This document shows, in pieces, positions 55,103 to 64,000 of a stretch of DNA of 64,000 nucleotides. The translations under genes and the position numbers were made by a program. The first letter of the stretch is position 1. Each line of letters opens with the position of its first letter. The notes beneath the pieces are model-generated. The model had not been told where the DNA came from and ran no database searches. It saw only the letters and a list, made by a program, of their open reading frames with translations. This stretch comes from an uncultured Eubacteriaceae bacterium (lineage in GTDB: Bacteria > Bacillota > Clostridia > Eubacteriales > Eubacteriaceae). Location of the stretch: NCBI GenBank assembly GCA_945867155.1, contig CAMBHL010000001.1:1-64000 (forward strand). Reading direction: 5' to 3'.

Positions 55103-56377
55103 TTATGAAGCGGATTCTTTTTCATCTTTTGATTTATCTTTTTGTTTCGCTCGATAAATCTTCGCCTTTCCTTTACCCAAAACCATTTTTTTCGTAATCA
55201 CGACTTTTTCGATGTCTGGATCAGATGGCAGTGCGTACATTAAATCCCTCATCATGGTTTCGATAATGCCACGCAGGCCTCTCGCACCAGTCTTATTCTC
55301 TAACGATTGCGCTGCAATTTCGTCGATTGCGCCTTTTTCAAATTCGAGATCAACATTTTCCAATGCGAACAATTTTTTGTATTGCTTCACAAGCGCATCT
55401 TTCGGTTCGGTCAATATATTGACAAGTGCTTTTTTATCCAAGTGGTCGAGTGTTGCTATGACAGGAACTCTGCCTATAAATTCAGGTATTAATCCAAAGC
55501 GAAGTAAATCATGAGGCATAATTTGTTTCATAAGTTTATCCGATTCTATTTCGGATCTGCTCTGAACAATTGCGCCGAACCCAATAGACCCTTTTTCTAA
55601 ACGTTTTGCAATGATTTTTTCGATGCCATCAAATGCACCGCCACAAATAAATAATATATTTTTGGTATTAATCTGAATAAATTCCTGCTGCGGGTGCTTG
55701 CGTCCTCCCTGAGGCGGAACATTCGCAATTGTTCCTTCAAGGATTTTCAGCAATGCCTGCTGAACACCCTCTCCACTCACATCTCTCGTAATAGATGGGT
55801 TCTCATTCTTCCGAGAAATTTTATCTATTTCATCGATATAAATAATCCCTTTTTCCGCTCTTTCAACGTTCATATCTGCAGCCTGCAGAAGTTTCAAAAG
55901 GATATTTTCGACATCTTCTCCAACATAACCTGCTTCTGTTAATGTCGTTGCATCAGCGATTGCAAAAGGAACATCCAACATTTTTGCCAAAGTCTGCGCC
56001 AAGAGCGTTTTCCCGGAGCCGGTCGGTCCCACTAAAAGAATATTGCTTTTCTGAATTTCAACATCGTCATCATCATCAAGAGAATTAATTCTTTTATAGT
56101 GATTATAGACAGCAACTGCTAATTGTTTTTTTGCTTCATCTTGCCCAATGACATAACTGTCAAGATAACTTTTAATTTCTTTGGGTGTGGGGATATCCGA
56201 ATAAGATACTGTTTCTTCTTCTTTTTCGCTATCAATAATTTCCTGGCATAATGAGACACATTCATCGCAGATATATACGCCAGGCCCGGCAACCATTCTT
56301 TTGACCTGAGCCTGAGTTTTTCCGCAAAATGAGCATCTTACTTGATTGATGCCATCTGTATAATCAAATTCTGACAT
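55103..56377 (-). CDS. clpX: ATP-dependent Clp protease ATP-binding subunit ClpX
   Basis: The 424-residue AAA+ unfoldase feeds substrates to ClpP. The N-terminal zinc-binding domain has Cys15, Cys18, Cys37 and Cys40. Walker A is GPTGSGKT (117-124), Walker B is IIYIDEIDK, pore loop GYVGEDV and the ClpP-binding loop IGFGA are present. Sensor-2 region GARGLRG is seen near 367. It lies 26 bases after clpP in the tig-clpP-clpX unit. Confidence 0.98.
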   Translation of the reverse strand: MSEFDYTDGINQVRCSFCGKTQAQVKRMVAGPGVYICDECVSLCQEIIDSEKEEETVSYSDIPTPKEIKSYLDSYVIGQDEAKKQLAVAVYNHYKRINSLDDDDDVEIQKSNILLVGPTGSGKTLLAQTLAKMLDVPFAIADATTLTEAGYVGEDVENILLKLLQAADMNVERAEKGIIYIDEIDKISRKNENPSITRDVSGEGVQQALLKILEGTIANVPPQGGRKHPQQEFIQINTKNILFICGGAFDGIEKIIAKRLEKGSIGFGAIVQSRSEIESDKLMKQIMPHDLLRFGLIPEFIGRVPVIATLDHLDKKALVNILTEPKDALVKQYKKLFALENVDLEFEKGAIDEIAAQSLENKTGARGLRGIIETMMRDLMYALPSDPDIEKVVITKKMVLGKGKAKIYRAKQKDKSKDEKESAS

Positions 56378-56403
56378 TCGTTATCTCCCTCTGTAGATCA
56401 AAA

Positions 56404-56988
56404 TCATTCACGCGAAGCAATGACCTGATCGATTAAACCATACGCTTTCGCTTCTTCTGCTGTCATAAAATGATCACGATCTGTATCTTTCTCTATCGTT
56501 TCCAGAGACTGTCCGGTATTTTGGCTTAAGATAGCATTTAATTTATGCTTCGTTTGAATCAAATGTTTAGCATGAATTTCAACATCTGATCCTTGGCCTT
56601 GAGCGCCTCCCAACGGTTGATGAATCATAATCTCAGAATTGGGAAGTGCCTGACGTTTTCCCTTTGCACCAGCGGCTAAAAGAAAGGCACCCATAGATGC
56701 TGCCATACCATAACATAACGTGCAAACATCACATTTAATAAAGTTCATGGTATCCATAATGGCAAAGCCTGCCGTCACTGATCCGCCAGGGCTGTTGATG
56801 TACATAAAGATGTCTTGGTCTGGATCTTCACCTTCTAAAAAGATAAGCTGCGCGACCACTAAGCCAGCTGATTCATCTGTAATTTCACCGTCTAAGAAAA
56901 CAATACGTTCTTTGAGCAAACGGGAATAAATATCGAAAGAACGTTCTCCCAATCCCGTTTGCTCAACAACCATTGGAACTAAATTCAT
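56404..56988 (-). CDS. clpP: ATP-dependent Clp protease proteolytic subunit ClpP
   Basis: The 194-residue serine protease forms the tetradecameric barrel. The catalytic triad is Ser98 (GMAASMG), His123 ([12 protein letters not shown]) and Asp171 (DRDHFM). I start it at the ATG at 56988, with AAGGAAG 7 bases upstream and one base after the tig stop; the longest frame would overlap tig by 35 bases and add residues not seen in ClpP. There is little propeptide, as expected. Confidence 0.97.
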   Translation of the reverse strand: MNLVPMVVEQTGLGERSFDIYSRLLKERIVFLDGEITDESAGLVVAQLIFLEGEDPDQDIFMYINSPGGSVTAGFAIMDTMNFIKCDVCTLCYGMAASMGAFLLAAGAKGKRQALPNSEIMIHQPLGGAQGQGSDVEIHAKHLIQTKHKLNAILSQNTGQSLETIEKDTDRDHFMTAEEAKAYGLIDQVIASRE

Positions 56989-56989
56989 T

Positions 56990-58321
56990 TTAGTCTTCCT
57001 TTTCTTCAGCCGTTGATTGATCATCTTCCGCGTCTTCTACTTGTTTTGCAGAATCGACAAGTAAATCTAAAGCTTTACGGCGTTTGATCGTATCTGTAAT
57101 GTATTCTAACATCTGGTCATCCAGAGATTCTTTGTATTTATCAAATTCTTGATTAAATGCATGGGCATATTCTTTAATTTCATTATCGATTTCTTCTTCA
57201 GAAGGTTCAATGTTTTCTGCTTTACCAATTGCTTCAAGAACAAGATCAGCCTTGATATTCTTTTCAGCATCTGGCGCCATCGATTGTCTGAAAACTTCTT
57301 TGCTTTGCCCAGTGAATTTAAAGTAGTTTTCCATTGAAAGACCCTGTCCTGACATTTGACGCTTGAGGTTTTCGTAATCACGGTCAACTTCTTCGTCAAT
57401 CATCATTTCTGGAATATCCATTTCAGCATGTTCGATGGCATAATCCAGGGCTTTTTGTCTGGCTGTGTTCAGCTTTGCTTCCTTCTTTTCTTCTGCAATC
57501 TTGCCCTTGAGATCTTCTTTTAATTCGTCCAAGGTGTCAAATTCACTGACATCTTTCGCAAATTCATCGTCAATTGCCGGGAGTTCCTTTCTCTGAACTT
57601 CAACAACATGAACTTTGAAAAGTGCTGCTTTGCCTTTTAAATCTTCGGCATGATAGTCTTCTGGGAAAGTGACATTGACATCTTTATCTTCCCCGGCTTT
57701 GACACCAACTAACTGATCTTCAAATCCTGGGATAAAAGTATTGCTTCCTAATTCGAGACTGTAGCCTTCATCTTTGCCGCCGTCAAAGGGTTCACCATCA
57801 ATTGAGCCTTCATAATCAATGACGACAGTATCCCCCTTCTTAGCAGCTTCTTTATCATCAGTGACCAGCCTTGAATTCTGATTCTGCATTTGTTCAAGAC
57901 GTTTTTGCACATCTTCATCGCTGACTGGTTCTTCTAAAACTGGAATTTCTGCGCCTTTGTATTCACCCAGTTTGACTTCAGGTTTAACCGCTACTTTTAC
58001 AACAAAAGTAGCCCCATCATCACCGACATTTTCAACTTTTTCAAGTGAAGGGCGTGATACAGGTTCAATTTCAATTTCTTTAATGGCTTCCTGGTATGTT
58101 TCTGGGAAAGCAAATTCAATCGCATCTTCCAAAAAGACTTCTTTTCCATAATGGGCTTCGATCACTTTTCTCGGTGCTTTGCCTTTCCGAAAACCCTGGA
58201 TGGTGAAATATTTTTTATTTTTTTTGTAAGATTGATCCATCGCTTCCTGGAATTTATCTTTAGGAATGCTCATTTCCAGTTTTACAACATTTTTTTCATT
58301 TTCTAAAATCTTTGCAGTCAT
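56990..58321 (-). CDS. tig: Trigger factor, ribosome-associated chaperone
   Basis: The 443-residue chaperone has the ribosome-binding tail motif [13 protein letters not shown] (about 43-55), a central FKBP-type peptidyl-prolyl isomerase domain (about 150-245) with [20 protein letters not shown], and a helical C-terminal substrate-binding domain. An acidic tail ends the protein. The ATG at 58321 has GGAGGATAAA directly upstream; the longer frame starts at a TTG within that site. It heads the tig-clpP-clpX unit and has a good promoter (58367-58395). Confidence 0.97.
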   Translation of the reverse strand: MTAKILENEKNVVKLEMSIPKDKFQEAMDQSYKKNKKYFTIQGFRKGKAPRKVIEAHYGKEVFLEDAIEFAFPETYQEAIKEIEIEPVSRPSLEKVENVGDDGATFVVKVAVKPEVKLGEYKGAEIPVLEEPVSDEDVQKRLEQMQNQNSRLVTDDKEAAKKGDTVVIDYEGSIDGEPFDGGKDEGYSLELGSNTFIPGFEDQLVGVKAGEDKDVNVTFPEDYHAEDLKGKAALFKVHVVEVQRKELPAIDDEFAKDVSEFDTLDELKEDLKGKIAEEKKEAKLNTARQKALDYAIEHAEMDIPEMMIDEEVDRDYENLKRQMSGQGLSMENYFKFTGQSKEVFRQSMAPDAEKNIKADLVLEAIGKAENIEPSEEEIDNEIKEYAHAFNQEFDKYKESLDDQMLEYITDTIKRRKALDLLVDSAKQVEDAEDDQSTAEEKED

Positions 58322-58366
58322 TTTATCCTCCAAACCACTAATTATTTACTCTTATTCAATTTTTAA

Positions 58367-58395
58367 AGTATACCATATGCTTTTTTTTCAATCAA
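58367..58395 (-). promoter_or_regulatory. Vegetative promoter for tig-clpP-clpX
   Basis: TTGATT (58395-58390) and TATACT (58372-58367) are spaced by 17 bases on the minus strand, 45 bases before the tig ATG. No CtsR- or HrcA-type heat-shock operator is evident nearby. Confidence 0.75.
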
Positions 58396-58415
58396 GACAA
58401 AAACTTTTTTATCCA

Positions 58416-59666
58416 TTATTGAGCCATCCGTTTCCGCAGGATTGACATCGCTTTGACCGGGCAGTCCACCTTTATTTGATAGTTCATTTTGGCATGCGGC
58501 GTCGATTGAATTTCCACGCCTGACGCATCATAAAGATGCTCAACTTTGCATTCATGAAACAACGCATCTTCCAAATGACTTCCTGGCTGAATAATCTCTA
58601 TGGTATCTCCTGCTTGTAATTTTCCCCGTTGTTCAACCTGCATGAATCCACTTCCGGAATAATCCTGCATCACGACACCCAAAAACTCATAATTTCTTGT
58701 ATAACTGCTGCTGCCGAAATTTTCAGCATCAGCTGTGGGACGATGCTCATAAAATCCAGTTGTATAATGACGATGGCTCACTTTTGTCAACTCATCAATC
58801 CAGGCATCTGGAACATCGAACGCTGGATCTTGGATAGAAGCGTCAATAATTTTTCTGTAAATTGAAGTCACCGTCGCGACATAAAAAGCGCTTTTCATGC
58901 GTCCTTCAATTTTAAAGCAATCGACACCAAAACGAAGCAATTCAGGAATCTTTCTAGCCAAACACAAATCTTTTGAATTCATGATAAAAGTTCCTGTGCG
59001 GTCTTCTTCAATGGGGAAATATTCTCCAGCGCGTTTTGATTCTTCCAAACGATATTGCCATCTGCAAGGCTGCGCGCAGTCCCCGCGATTGCTGTCTCTT
59101 CCCGTTAAGTAATGGGAAAGCAGGCAGCGTCCGCTGTAAGAAATACACATTGCGCCATGGACAAAGGTTTCGATTTCCATATCTTCCGGTCTGTCATGAC
59201 AAATCTTTTTGATCTCATTATTTGACAATTCTCTAGCCAGCACAATTCGTGATGCGCCTAAATCATGCCAAAACTTTACACTCCGGCAGTTGACATTATT
59301 TGCTTGCGTACTTACAGAAATTTTCATTTCCGGCGCTGTTTCCCGAACCAGCGTGAAAACGCCAGGATCTGCCACCAAAACTTCATCAATTTTGATATCC
59401 TGCAAAAATCTAATATATTCTGCCAAACCTTCAAAATCCTCATCATGAGGAATCATATTAAGTGTGACAAAAATTTTTTTCCCTAATTGATGGGTGTACT
59501 GAGCTGCCTGTTTCAATGTCTCTTCATCAAAATTATCAGCCTTTGCCCGAAGGCCGTATTTTTTCCCCGCGCAGTAAACCGCGTCTGCACCATAAGCAAA
59601 TGCGAATTTTAATTTTTCAAAATTTCCCGCTGGTGCTAACAATTCCGGACAATTCTTTTGATTCAT
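58416..59666 (-). CDS. Peptidase U32 family protein
   Basis: The 416-residue protein has the U32 signature: ELLAPAGNFEKLKFAFAYGADAVYCAGKKYGLRA at the N-terminus and the cysteine-rich VHGAMCISYSGRCLLSHYLTGRDSNRGDCAQPCRW near 170-204 (four conserved cysteines), with a C-terminal beta domain. Family members act in tRNA and rRNA hydroxylation (TrhP, RlhA) or, in some pathogens, collagen breakdown. In Firmicutes the gene near mltG is the yrrO-like one, so tRNA ho5U formation is the better guess. A GAGAGG site precedes the ATG. Confidence 0.9.
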   Translation of the reverse strand: MNQKNCPELLAPAGNFEKLKFAFAYGADAVYCAGKKYGLRAKADNFDEETLKQAAQYTHQLGKKIFVTLNMIPHDEDFEGLAEYIRFLQDIKIDEVLVADPGVFTLVRETAPEMKISVSTQANNVNCRSVKFWHDLGASRIVLARELSNNEIKKICHDRPEDMEIETFVHGAMCISYSGRCLLSHYLTGRDSNRGDCAQPCRWQYRLEESKRAGEYFPIEEDRTGTFIMNSKDLCLARKIPELLRFGVDCFKIEGRMKSAFYVATVTSIYRKIIDASIQDPAFDVPDAWIDELTKVSHRHYTTGFYEHRPTADAENFGSSSYTRNYEFLGVVMQDYSGSGFMQVEQRGKLQAGDTIEIIQPGSHLEDALFHECKVEHLYDASGVEIQSTPHAKMNYQIKVDCPVKAMSILRKRMAQ

Positions 59667-59676
59667 ATTTTCCTCT

Positions 59677-59701
59677 CAAAAAAAGCACGCAGCGCGTGCT
59701 T
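59677..59701 (-). terminator. Intrinsic terminator after mltG
   Basis: A GC-rich 8-bp stem with 3-base loop (59683-59690 with 59694-59701) is followed on the minus strand by eight T. It overlaps the last bases before the mltG stop region and separates mltG from the U32 gene. Confidence 0.85.
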
Positions 59702-59704
59702 AAA

Positions 59705-60832
59705 TTATTTTAAATATTTATTGACATTTTGATTATGATCAGACAAATTGTTCGCATAATGCATTTTTCCTGTTGATGGTTCTGAAACATAGTATAAATA
59801 ATCTGTCTGTGCTGGGTTGATGGCTGCCTTGATCGACTTCAAACTTGGCGAACAAATGGGGCCGATTGGCAATCCATTATTGATGTAAGTATTGTATGGC
59901 GAATTGGTTTTGAGATCATCATTCGTGATATTGGTTTTCTTTTCACCCAATGCGTAAAGTACAGTAGCATCCAATTGTAATTTCATATTTTTTGCCAAGC
60001 GGTTATAAATCACAGAAGCCACTTTTGGTCTGTCTTTATCTGTCTTTGTTTCCATCTCAATTAAAGATGCAACCGTCAATATTTGATCGACGCTTTGATT
60101 GTTAGCTGATATTTTATTGAGCATATCCTTTGAAAATTTCTTCTGGGTATTCGCTAACATTTGCGATACAACTGTAGAGGCGCTGCTGTTTGACGTGAAC
60201 TGATAGGTATCTGCAAACAGATACCCTTCTAAAGGTGTCCGCCCATCTGCATTGTCTGGGTAAGAACTGAGAATCGTGTATCGTTTTTTATATTCCGACA
60301 CTTTTTTCGTTTCGTTAATAAAATCTTCTGATGAACAAATGTGATGGGATTCCAAAATAGCACCAATTTCTTTAATGTTTTTTCCTTCTGGGATTGTAAT
60401 GGCGACTTCCCCATCATAATCCTTTCCATTCAGCATGGCATTAAAGATTTCAACAGATGACATAGAAGGTTCAAAGCGATAATTTGCGGCTTTTATTTGT
60501 TTAATGCCGCGGCTGTGCCGTCCGGCATAGCTCTGAAAAATCATACGGTTTCGGATTAAGCCTTTGTCGTAGAGTATTTTTGCAATATCATCTATTTTCG
60601 ATCCTTCCGGAATCTCGACGATAATCTTTTTATGACTATTGCTTACCGGTTTTAATTGATTATTATAGTAAAAACGCCAAGTCACAAAAAGACATACTGC
60701 GCACAGTAAAATAACGATAATGGTAATCAGCCTTTTCCTGTTTTCATGACGATTCTCTTTTAAATTAAATTCATCATCAGCAAAAAGGTCTTTGGTTGTT
60801 TCTTCTAAAGAAGCGTTATCCTTCTGCGCCAT
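59705..60832 (-). CDS. mltG: Endolytic transglycosylase MltG
   Basis: The 375-residue membrane protein has a cytoplasmic N-terminus, one membrane helix (about 34-53), a LysM-like segment with IPEGSKIDDIAKIL (about 75-88), and the YceG domain. The catalytic Glu lies in SLIEMETKTDKDRPKVASVIYNRL near 256. MltG cuts nascent peptidoglycan and sets glycan strand length. It lies one base after the ylbF-like stop and ends in a strong terminator. Confidence 0.94.
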   Translation of the reverse strand: MAQKDNASLEETTKDLFADDEFNLKENRHENRKRLITIIVILLCAVCLFVTWRFYYNNQLKPVSNSHKKIIVEIPEGSKIDDIAKILYDKGLIRNRMIFQSYAGRHSRGIKQIKAANYRFEPSMSSVEIFNAMLNGKDYDGEVAITIPEGKNIKEIGAILESHHICSSEDFINETKKVSEYKKRYTILSSYPDNADGRTPLEGYLFADTYQFTSNSSASTVVSQMLANTQKKFSKDMLNKISANNQSVDQILTVASLIEMETKTDKDRPKVASVIYNRLAKNMKLQLDATVLYALGEKKTNITNDDLKTNSPYNTYINNGLPIGPICSPSLKSIKAAINPAQTDYLYYVSEPSTGKMHYANNLSDHNQNVNKYLK

Positions 60833-60833
60833 T

Positions 60834-61205
60834 CTATTCCCCCATCAAATTGCTCAGCATACCGCCTAAAAAACTAGCATCAATACCTGCTGCATCCGTA
60901 ATTCTTTCTGATATGGTCTTTAATATCGGCATTAGCTGCATTTGTGCCTGAAAAAAATCGGCTATCTCTGGAATACTCACCATTTCCCTAGTTTTTTGAT
61001 TAAAACTTTCAATTTCTTCCTGAGACGGCGACATGCCTACTGAACGGCGTGCCTGCATAATCGCTTGATCTTTTAAATAAGATTCTACTTTATTTTTTAA
61101 TTCCGGTGAATCCTGGATCGTTTTCTGTGCGGCTTTAAAATGCATGCATTCCGGTGTGGCTTCAAGCTGATTTGCAAACTGATTAATTGCGTCGTAAATA
61201 TTCAT
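60834..61205 (-). CDS. YlbF/YmcA family protein
   Basis: The 123-residue helical protein matches the Com_YlbF (DUF964) family: MNIYDAINQFANQLEATPECMHFKAAQ at the N-terminus and the central conserved FNQKTREMV region. In Bacillus, YlbF, YmcA and YaaT form a complex that binds RNase Y and affects mRNA processing; here it is directly after the RNase J gene, which fits an RNA-decay link. The ending (GGMLSNLMGE) is hydrophobic. It may be co-transcribed with mltG. Confidence 0.85.
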   Translation of the reverse strand: MNIYDAINQFANQLEATPECMHFKAAQKTIQDSPELKNKVESYLKDQAIMQARRSVGMSPSQEEIESFNQKTREMVSIPEIADFFQAQMQLMPILKTISERITDAAGIDASFLGGMLSNLMGE

Positions 61206-61247
61206 TATTCTATATCTCCAACTGATATGTTAACCGGTTAAAAACTT

Positions 61248-63002
61248 CTATGCTTCCATCAAAATTGGAAGAATCATTGGTTTTCTCTGAGTTTCTTTAT
61301 ACAAATATCTAAAAAGCGCATCTTGAATTTCATTTTTGATCGTCTTCCAATCTGACTGCTTTTTATTTTCGCAATTCTTTAATGCTTTCTGAACCGTTGC
61401 TTTTGCTCCTTTAATTAAATCTTCGGATTCTTTCATATAAACGAAACCTCTTGAAATAATGTCAGGGCCGGAAACGGCTTTTCCATTTTTCATTGTCAAT
61501 GCAACAATAAACAGACCATCTTCAGACAAACGCTTGCGGTCATTTAACACGATATTGCCAATATCACCAACGCCTAAACCATCGACCAAGACCGGTTCCG
61601 CAGGAATTGTACTGACTTTTTTGAATTCTTTATGACTTAACTGCATAACATCACCATTTTGCTGAATGCGAATGTTTTTAGGGTCCATCCCTAAAGACTG
61701 TGCTAAATTAGCGTGCAGTTTCAACATCCTTGCTTCCCCGTGAACAGGCATGAAAAACTTCGGTTTTACCAATGTGTGAATGATTTTGAGTTCTTCTCGC
61801 TTTGCATGGCCGGAAGTGTGGATATTCGCGAATTTGTTGTAAACAACTTCTGCACCAAGATCCACCAATTTATTAATGATCTCTGCAACCATTTTTTCAT
61901 TTCCTGGTACTGGAGATGCTGAAATGATGATTGTATCATCTTTTCCAATTTGAAGATACTTATGATTGCCATTGGCCATTCGGCCTAAAGCTGCCATTGG
62001 TTCGCCCTGAGAGCCCGTCGTAATGACGACCAGCTGAGAAGGCTTATATTTTTTCATTTCGTGAATATCAATTAAAAGATTTTTCGGAATATCCAAATAT
62101 CCCAAATCTTTTGCTACGGACACCATCGTTTCCATACTTCGGCCGTTGATAATCACTTTTCGGTTATATATGGCTGCAGTATTAATAATCTGCTGAACTC
62201 GGTGTACATTAGACGCAAATGTCGTAACAATGATGCGCTTTTTATTGCCTTTAAATAAATCATAAAAAGTCTTGCCGATTTCGCTTTCGCTGCACGTATA
62301 TCCTTGTTCTTCAACATTCGTCGAATCACAAAGCAGCAAATCAACCCCGCGATTGCCCAATGCTGCAATACGCTGCAAGTCAATGATATCCCCATCGACA
62401 GGATGAAAGTCTATTTTGAAATCCCCTGTGTGGAAGACAGTTGCCGCTGGTGTTTTAATACAAAGTGCAACAGCATCCGCAATGCTGTGATTAACATGGA
62501 CGAATTCAATATGGAAGTCACCTATTGTAACTTCACTTCCAGCAGAAATGACATGCCGTTTAGCCTGACCGATCAACCGATGTTCTTCTAATTTGTGATC
62601 AATCAATCCCATCGTAAATTTCGTTGCATAAATCGGAACATTAACTTGCTTTAACAAAAAAGGGATTCCACCAATGTGATCTTCATGACCGTGGGTAATA
62701 ACCAATCCTTTAACTTTTGAGGCATTTTTTACAAAATATGAAAAATCCGGCAGTACAGAATCAATCCCATACATGTCATCATCTGGAAACTTCATACCAC
62801 AATCAACAATGACAATCTGATTGTTGTATTCAAATGCCGTCATGTTTTTCCCGATTTCACCCAAACCGCCTATTGGGACGATTTTAAGTTTTTCACGTTT
62901 CTTTCCCGAAACATTATTATTTTTTTTGTTTCTTTTTTTCCTAAAATGCCATCCTCGATGTTTAGGATTATTTTTTTTCTCGTTGTTATTTTGTTCTTTC
63001 AA
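61248..63002 (-). CDS. rnj: Ribonuclease J
   Basis: The 584-residue metallo-beta-lactamase/beta-CASP nuclease has 5-prime exonuclease and endonuclease activity in mRNA decay and rRNA maturation. The metal motif HGHEDH is at 104-109 and further motifs are VFHTGDFKID, GRSMETMV and PVHGEARM, with a C-terminal domain. An unusual Asn/Lys/Arg-rich N-terminal extension of about 36 residues precedes the catalytic start KLKIVPIGGLGEIGKNM. The start codon is TTG with AAAGGA 7 bases upstream, overlapping the sfsA end by 17 bases. Confidence 0.95.
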   Translation of the reverse strand: MKEQNNNEKKNNPKHRGWHFRKKRNKKNNNVSGKKREKLKIVPIGGLGEIGKNMTAFEYNNQIVIVDCGMKFPDDDMYGIDSVLPDFSYFVKNASKVKGLVITHGHEDHIGGIPFLLKQVNVPIYATKFTMGLIDHKLEEHRLIGQAKRHVISAGSEVTIGDFHIEFVHVNHSIADAVALCIKTPAATVFHTGDFKIDFHPVDGDIIDLQRIAALGNRGVDLLLCDSTNVEEQGYTCSESEIGKTFYDLFKGNKKRIIVTTFASNVHRVQQIINTAAIYNRKVIINGRSMETMVSVAKDLGYLDIPKNLLIDIHEMKKYKPSQLVVITTGSQGEPMAALGRMANGNHKYLQIGKDDTIIISASPVPGNEKMVAEIINKLVDLGAEVVYNKFANIHTSGHAKREELKIIHTLVKPKFFMPVHGEARMLKLHANLAQSLGMDPKNIRIQQNGDVMQLSHKEFKKVSTIPAEPVLVDGLGVGDIGNIVLNDRKRLSEDGLFIVALTMKNGKAVSGPDIISRGFVYMKESEDLIKGAKATVQKALKNCENKKQSDWKTIKNEIQDALFRYLYKETQRKPMILPILMEA

Positions 63003-63741
63003 TATGATTTCCTTTCACTGATATATTTCCTTTTTCATCCAACTTCCGAATTGGAATTTCCTTACTGATTACTAAATCATTTTTGTCGACATCACATAAA
63101 AAAGCGTGTATTTCCATCCCCACACTTTGCGCCTGAAAAAGCATTTTTGAAAATTGAGGATCTGTCTTCTGATTCGGTACTAAACAGTCTGCATCATTTC
63201 GCTGCACGACAAAATAAAGGGCATTATTAAAATGCTCTTTATAGCCGTTTATGAGTTCTTCTAAATGTTTTGTTCCTCTTTTTGTGGGTGCATCTGGGAA
63301 GCAGGCACATCGGTTGCGATGATCAGCAGATTCAATAACAAAATTAACACTTTTGATTTCAATGAATCCGAAACCATTTTGATCTTTTCTGGCTAAATCA
63401 AACCGACTGTCCTGATACTTCACTTCACGTTTAAGATCTTCAATATCATGACGATGCATCAAATCCTGATAAACCAGTCGATTTGCCGCAACTGCTTCAA
63501 TACAAACCCAAACATTGTGGTGAAAAACCGTAATCAGCGTATACGCTGTTTTACGCTTTGGCGAGGGAGAATAAGCTAATCCTACCTTAGCTCCCTCGAT
63601 AAGAAGTTCTTTCATTCGTCCAGTATTAGGAACATGTGCTTCAACAATTTGTTCTGCCTTTTCTAAACGGACTTCAGCAACAAATCGATTCTTTCTTTTG
63701 ACAAATCGCCCATCAACTACTGGATATGGTGAAATCTTCAT
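62986..63741 (-). CDS. sfsA: Sugar fermentation stimulation protein SfsA
   Basis: The 251-residue protein has the SfsA patterns RFVKRKNRFVAEVRLEKAE near the N-terminus, VEAHVPNTGRMKELL, FGFIEIKSVNF, and FPDAPTKRGTKHLEELI near 148-164. SfsA has an OB-fold plus a nuclease-like core and is reported as a DNA-binding or nuclease-type protein; its real role is unsettled. No clear ribosome site precedes the ATG, so coupling to the gene upstream is possible. It overlaps the RNase J start. Confidence 0.92.
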   Translation of the reverse strand: MKISPYPVVDGRFVKRKNRFVAEVRLEKAEQIVEAHVPNTGRMKELLIEGAKVGLAYSPSPKRKTAYTLITVFHHNVWVCIEAVAANRLVYQDLMHRHDIEDLKREVKYQDSRFDLARKDQNGFGFIEIKSVNFVIESADHRNRCACFPDAPTKRGTKHLEELINGYKEHFNNALYFVVQRNDADCLVPNQKTDPQFSKMLFQAQSVGMEIHAFLCDVDKNDLVISKEIPIRKLDEKGNISVKGNHIERTK

Positions 63742-63752
63742 CGATGCAAAAA

Positions 63753-64000
63753 TTATTCAGTATATCCCAGCTCTTCCGGCGATATCGCATCATAGGCAGC
63801 AGCAACTTCTGCAAATTCTTCGTCATCATCGACCGGAATTAATTCAGCTGTTTCGCCCTCTCCTTCAATTCTCATCGCGACGGCATCATCAGAATCGACA
63901 TCTGCGAGAATCACATATTCCCGTTCTTCAACATCTAACGTGCAGATCAACTCGAATTGCTGTTCCTGACCTTCATCATTTTTTAGAAAAATGATATGGT
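63753..64000 (-). CDS. DUF1292 family protein, cut by the right window edge
   Basis: The frame is open to the window end: a downstream TTG (63950) would give 65 residues, but in-frame sequence before it reads IIFLKNDEGQEQQFELICTL, the conserved DUF1292 start, so the true N-terminus lies beyond 64000. The visible part is acidic with the pattern EREYVILADVDSDDAVAMRI. DUF1292 (YrzB-type) proteins are small, common in Firmicutes and of unknown function. It ends 11 bases before sfsA. Confidence 0.85.
   Translation of the reverse strand, partial: HIIFLKNDEGQEQQFELICTLDVEEREYVILADVDSDDAVAMRIEGEGETAELIPVDDDEEFAEVAAAYDAISPEELGYTE

Noticed and set aside
1..64000. CRISPR arrays, insertion sequences, prophage, tRNA or rRNA genes
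   Set aside because: I saw no regularly spaced direct repeats, transposase or integrase frames, phage structural genes, or tRNA/rRNA signatures while reading both strands by eye. A tRNAscan and repeat search would settle this.

Overview
The window is AT-rich chromosomal DNA from a low-GC Gram-positive bacterium (Bacillota), most likely an anaerobic member of the Clostridia. This is inferred from gene order (plsX-acpP-rnc-smc-ftsY-ylxM-ffh-rpsP-khpA-rimM-trmD-rplS-lepB-rbgA-rnhB-yraN; tig-clpP-clpX-lon-engB; secD-secF-recJ-apt-rel-dtd), strong AGGAGG-type ribosome sites, a T-box and a SAM-I riboswitch, a small ferredoxin, acetate kinase and an oxygen-independent coproporphyrinogen-type radical SAM enzyme. 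I cannot name the genus. No rRNA, tRNA, insertion sequence, prophage or CRISPR array is visible. Nearly all genes lie on the minus strand; only tcdA, tmcAL, an M29 aminopeptidase and a Crp/Fnr regulator are on the plus strand. The window is therefore best read from right to left.

Right to left: 64000-55000 holds a DUF1292 protein (cut by the window edge), sfsA, RNase J, a YlbF-family protein, mltG, a U32 peptidase, then the proteostasis run tig-clpP-clpX. 55000-51100 continues with lon, engB and queG. 51100-39900 is gltX-secD-secF followed by recJ-apt-rel-dtd-metallohydrolase-hemZ. 39800-34500 contains aspS, an RseC-like membrane protein, a HAD phosphatase, a Crp/Fnr regulator, a ferredoxin and a split chromate-type transporter. 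34500-29100 holds tyrS with its T-box leader, the plus-strand pair tmcAL/aminopeptidase, and ackA. 29100-15100 is a long housekeeping run for lipid precursor synthesis, SRP targeting, ribosome assembly and chromosome structure. 15100-5800 has metK under a SAM-I riboswitch, ftsEX, ctpA and uvrBA. The left end carries tcdA and an unusual cluster: a solute-binding lipoprotein, a second trmD fused in frame to a MarR-type regulator, citrate synthase, and an NSS-family transporter.

Most of the window is ordinary core genome. The most unusual locus is 1620-4983. A paralogue of the tRNA m1G37 methyltransferase TrmD runs without a stop codon into a complete MarR-family domain. A strong internal Shine-Dalgarno and ATG sit exactly at the junction, and the reading frame ends in a TAGTG overlap with the GTG start of citrate synthase. 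The canonical trmD is still present in its normal place (18165-18872). Several start codons were moved from the longest possible ORF to a downstream ATG with a properly spaced ribosome site; this is stated in each entry. Seven consensus-like promoters on the minus strand and more than a dozen intrinsic terminators could be placed by eye.
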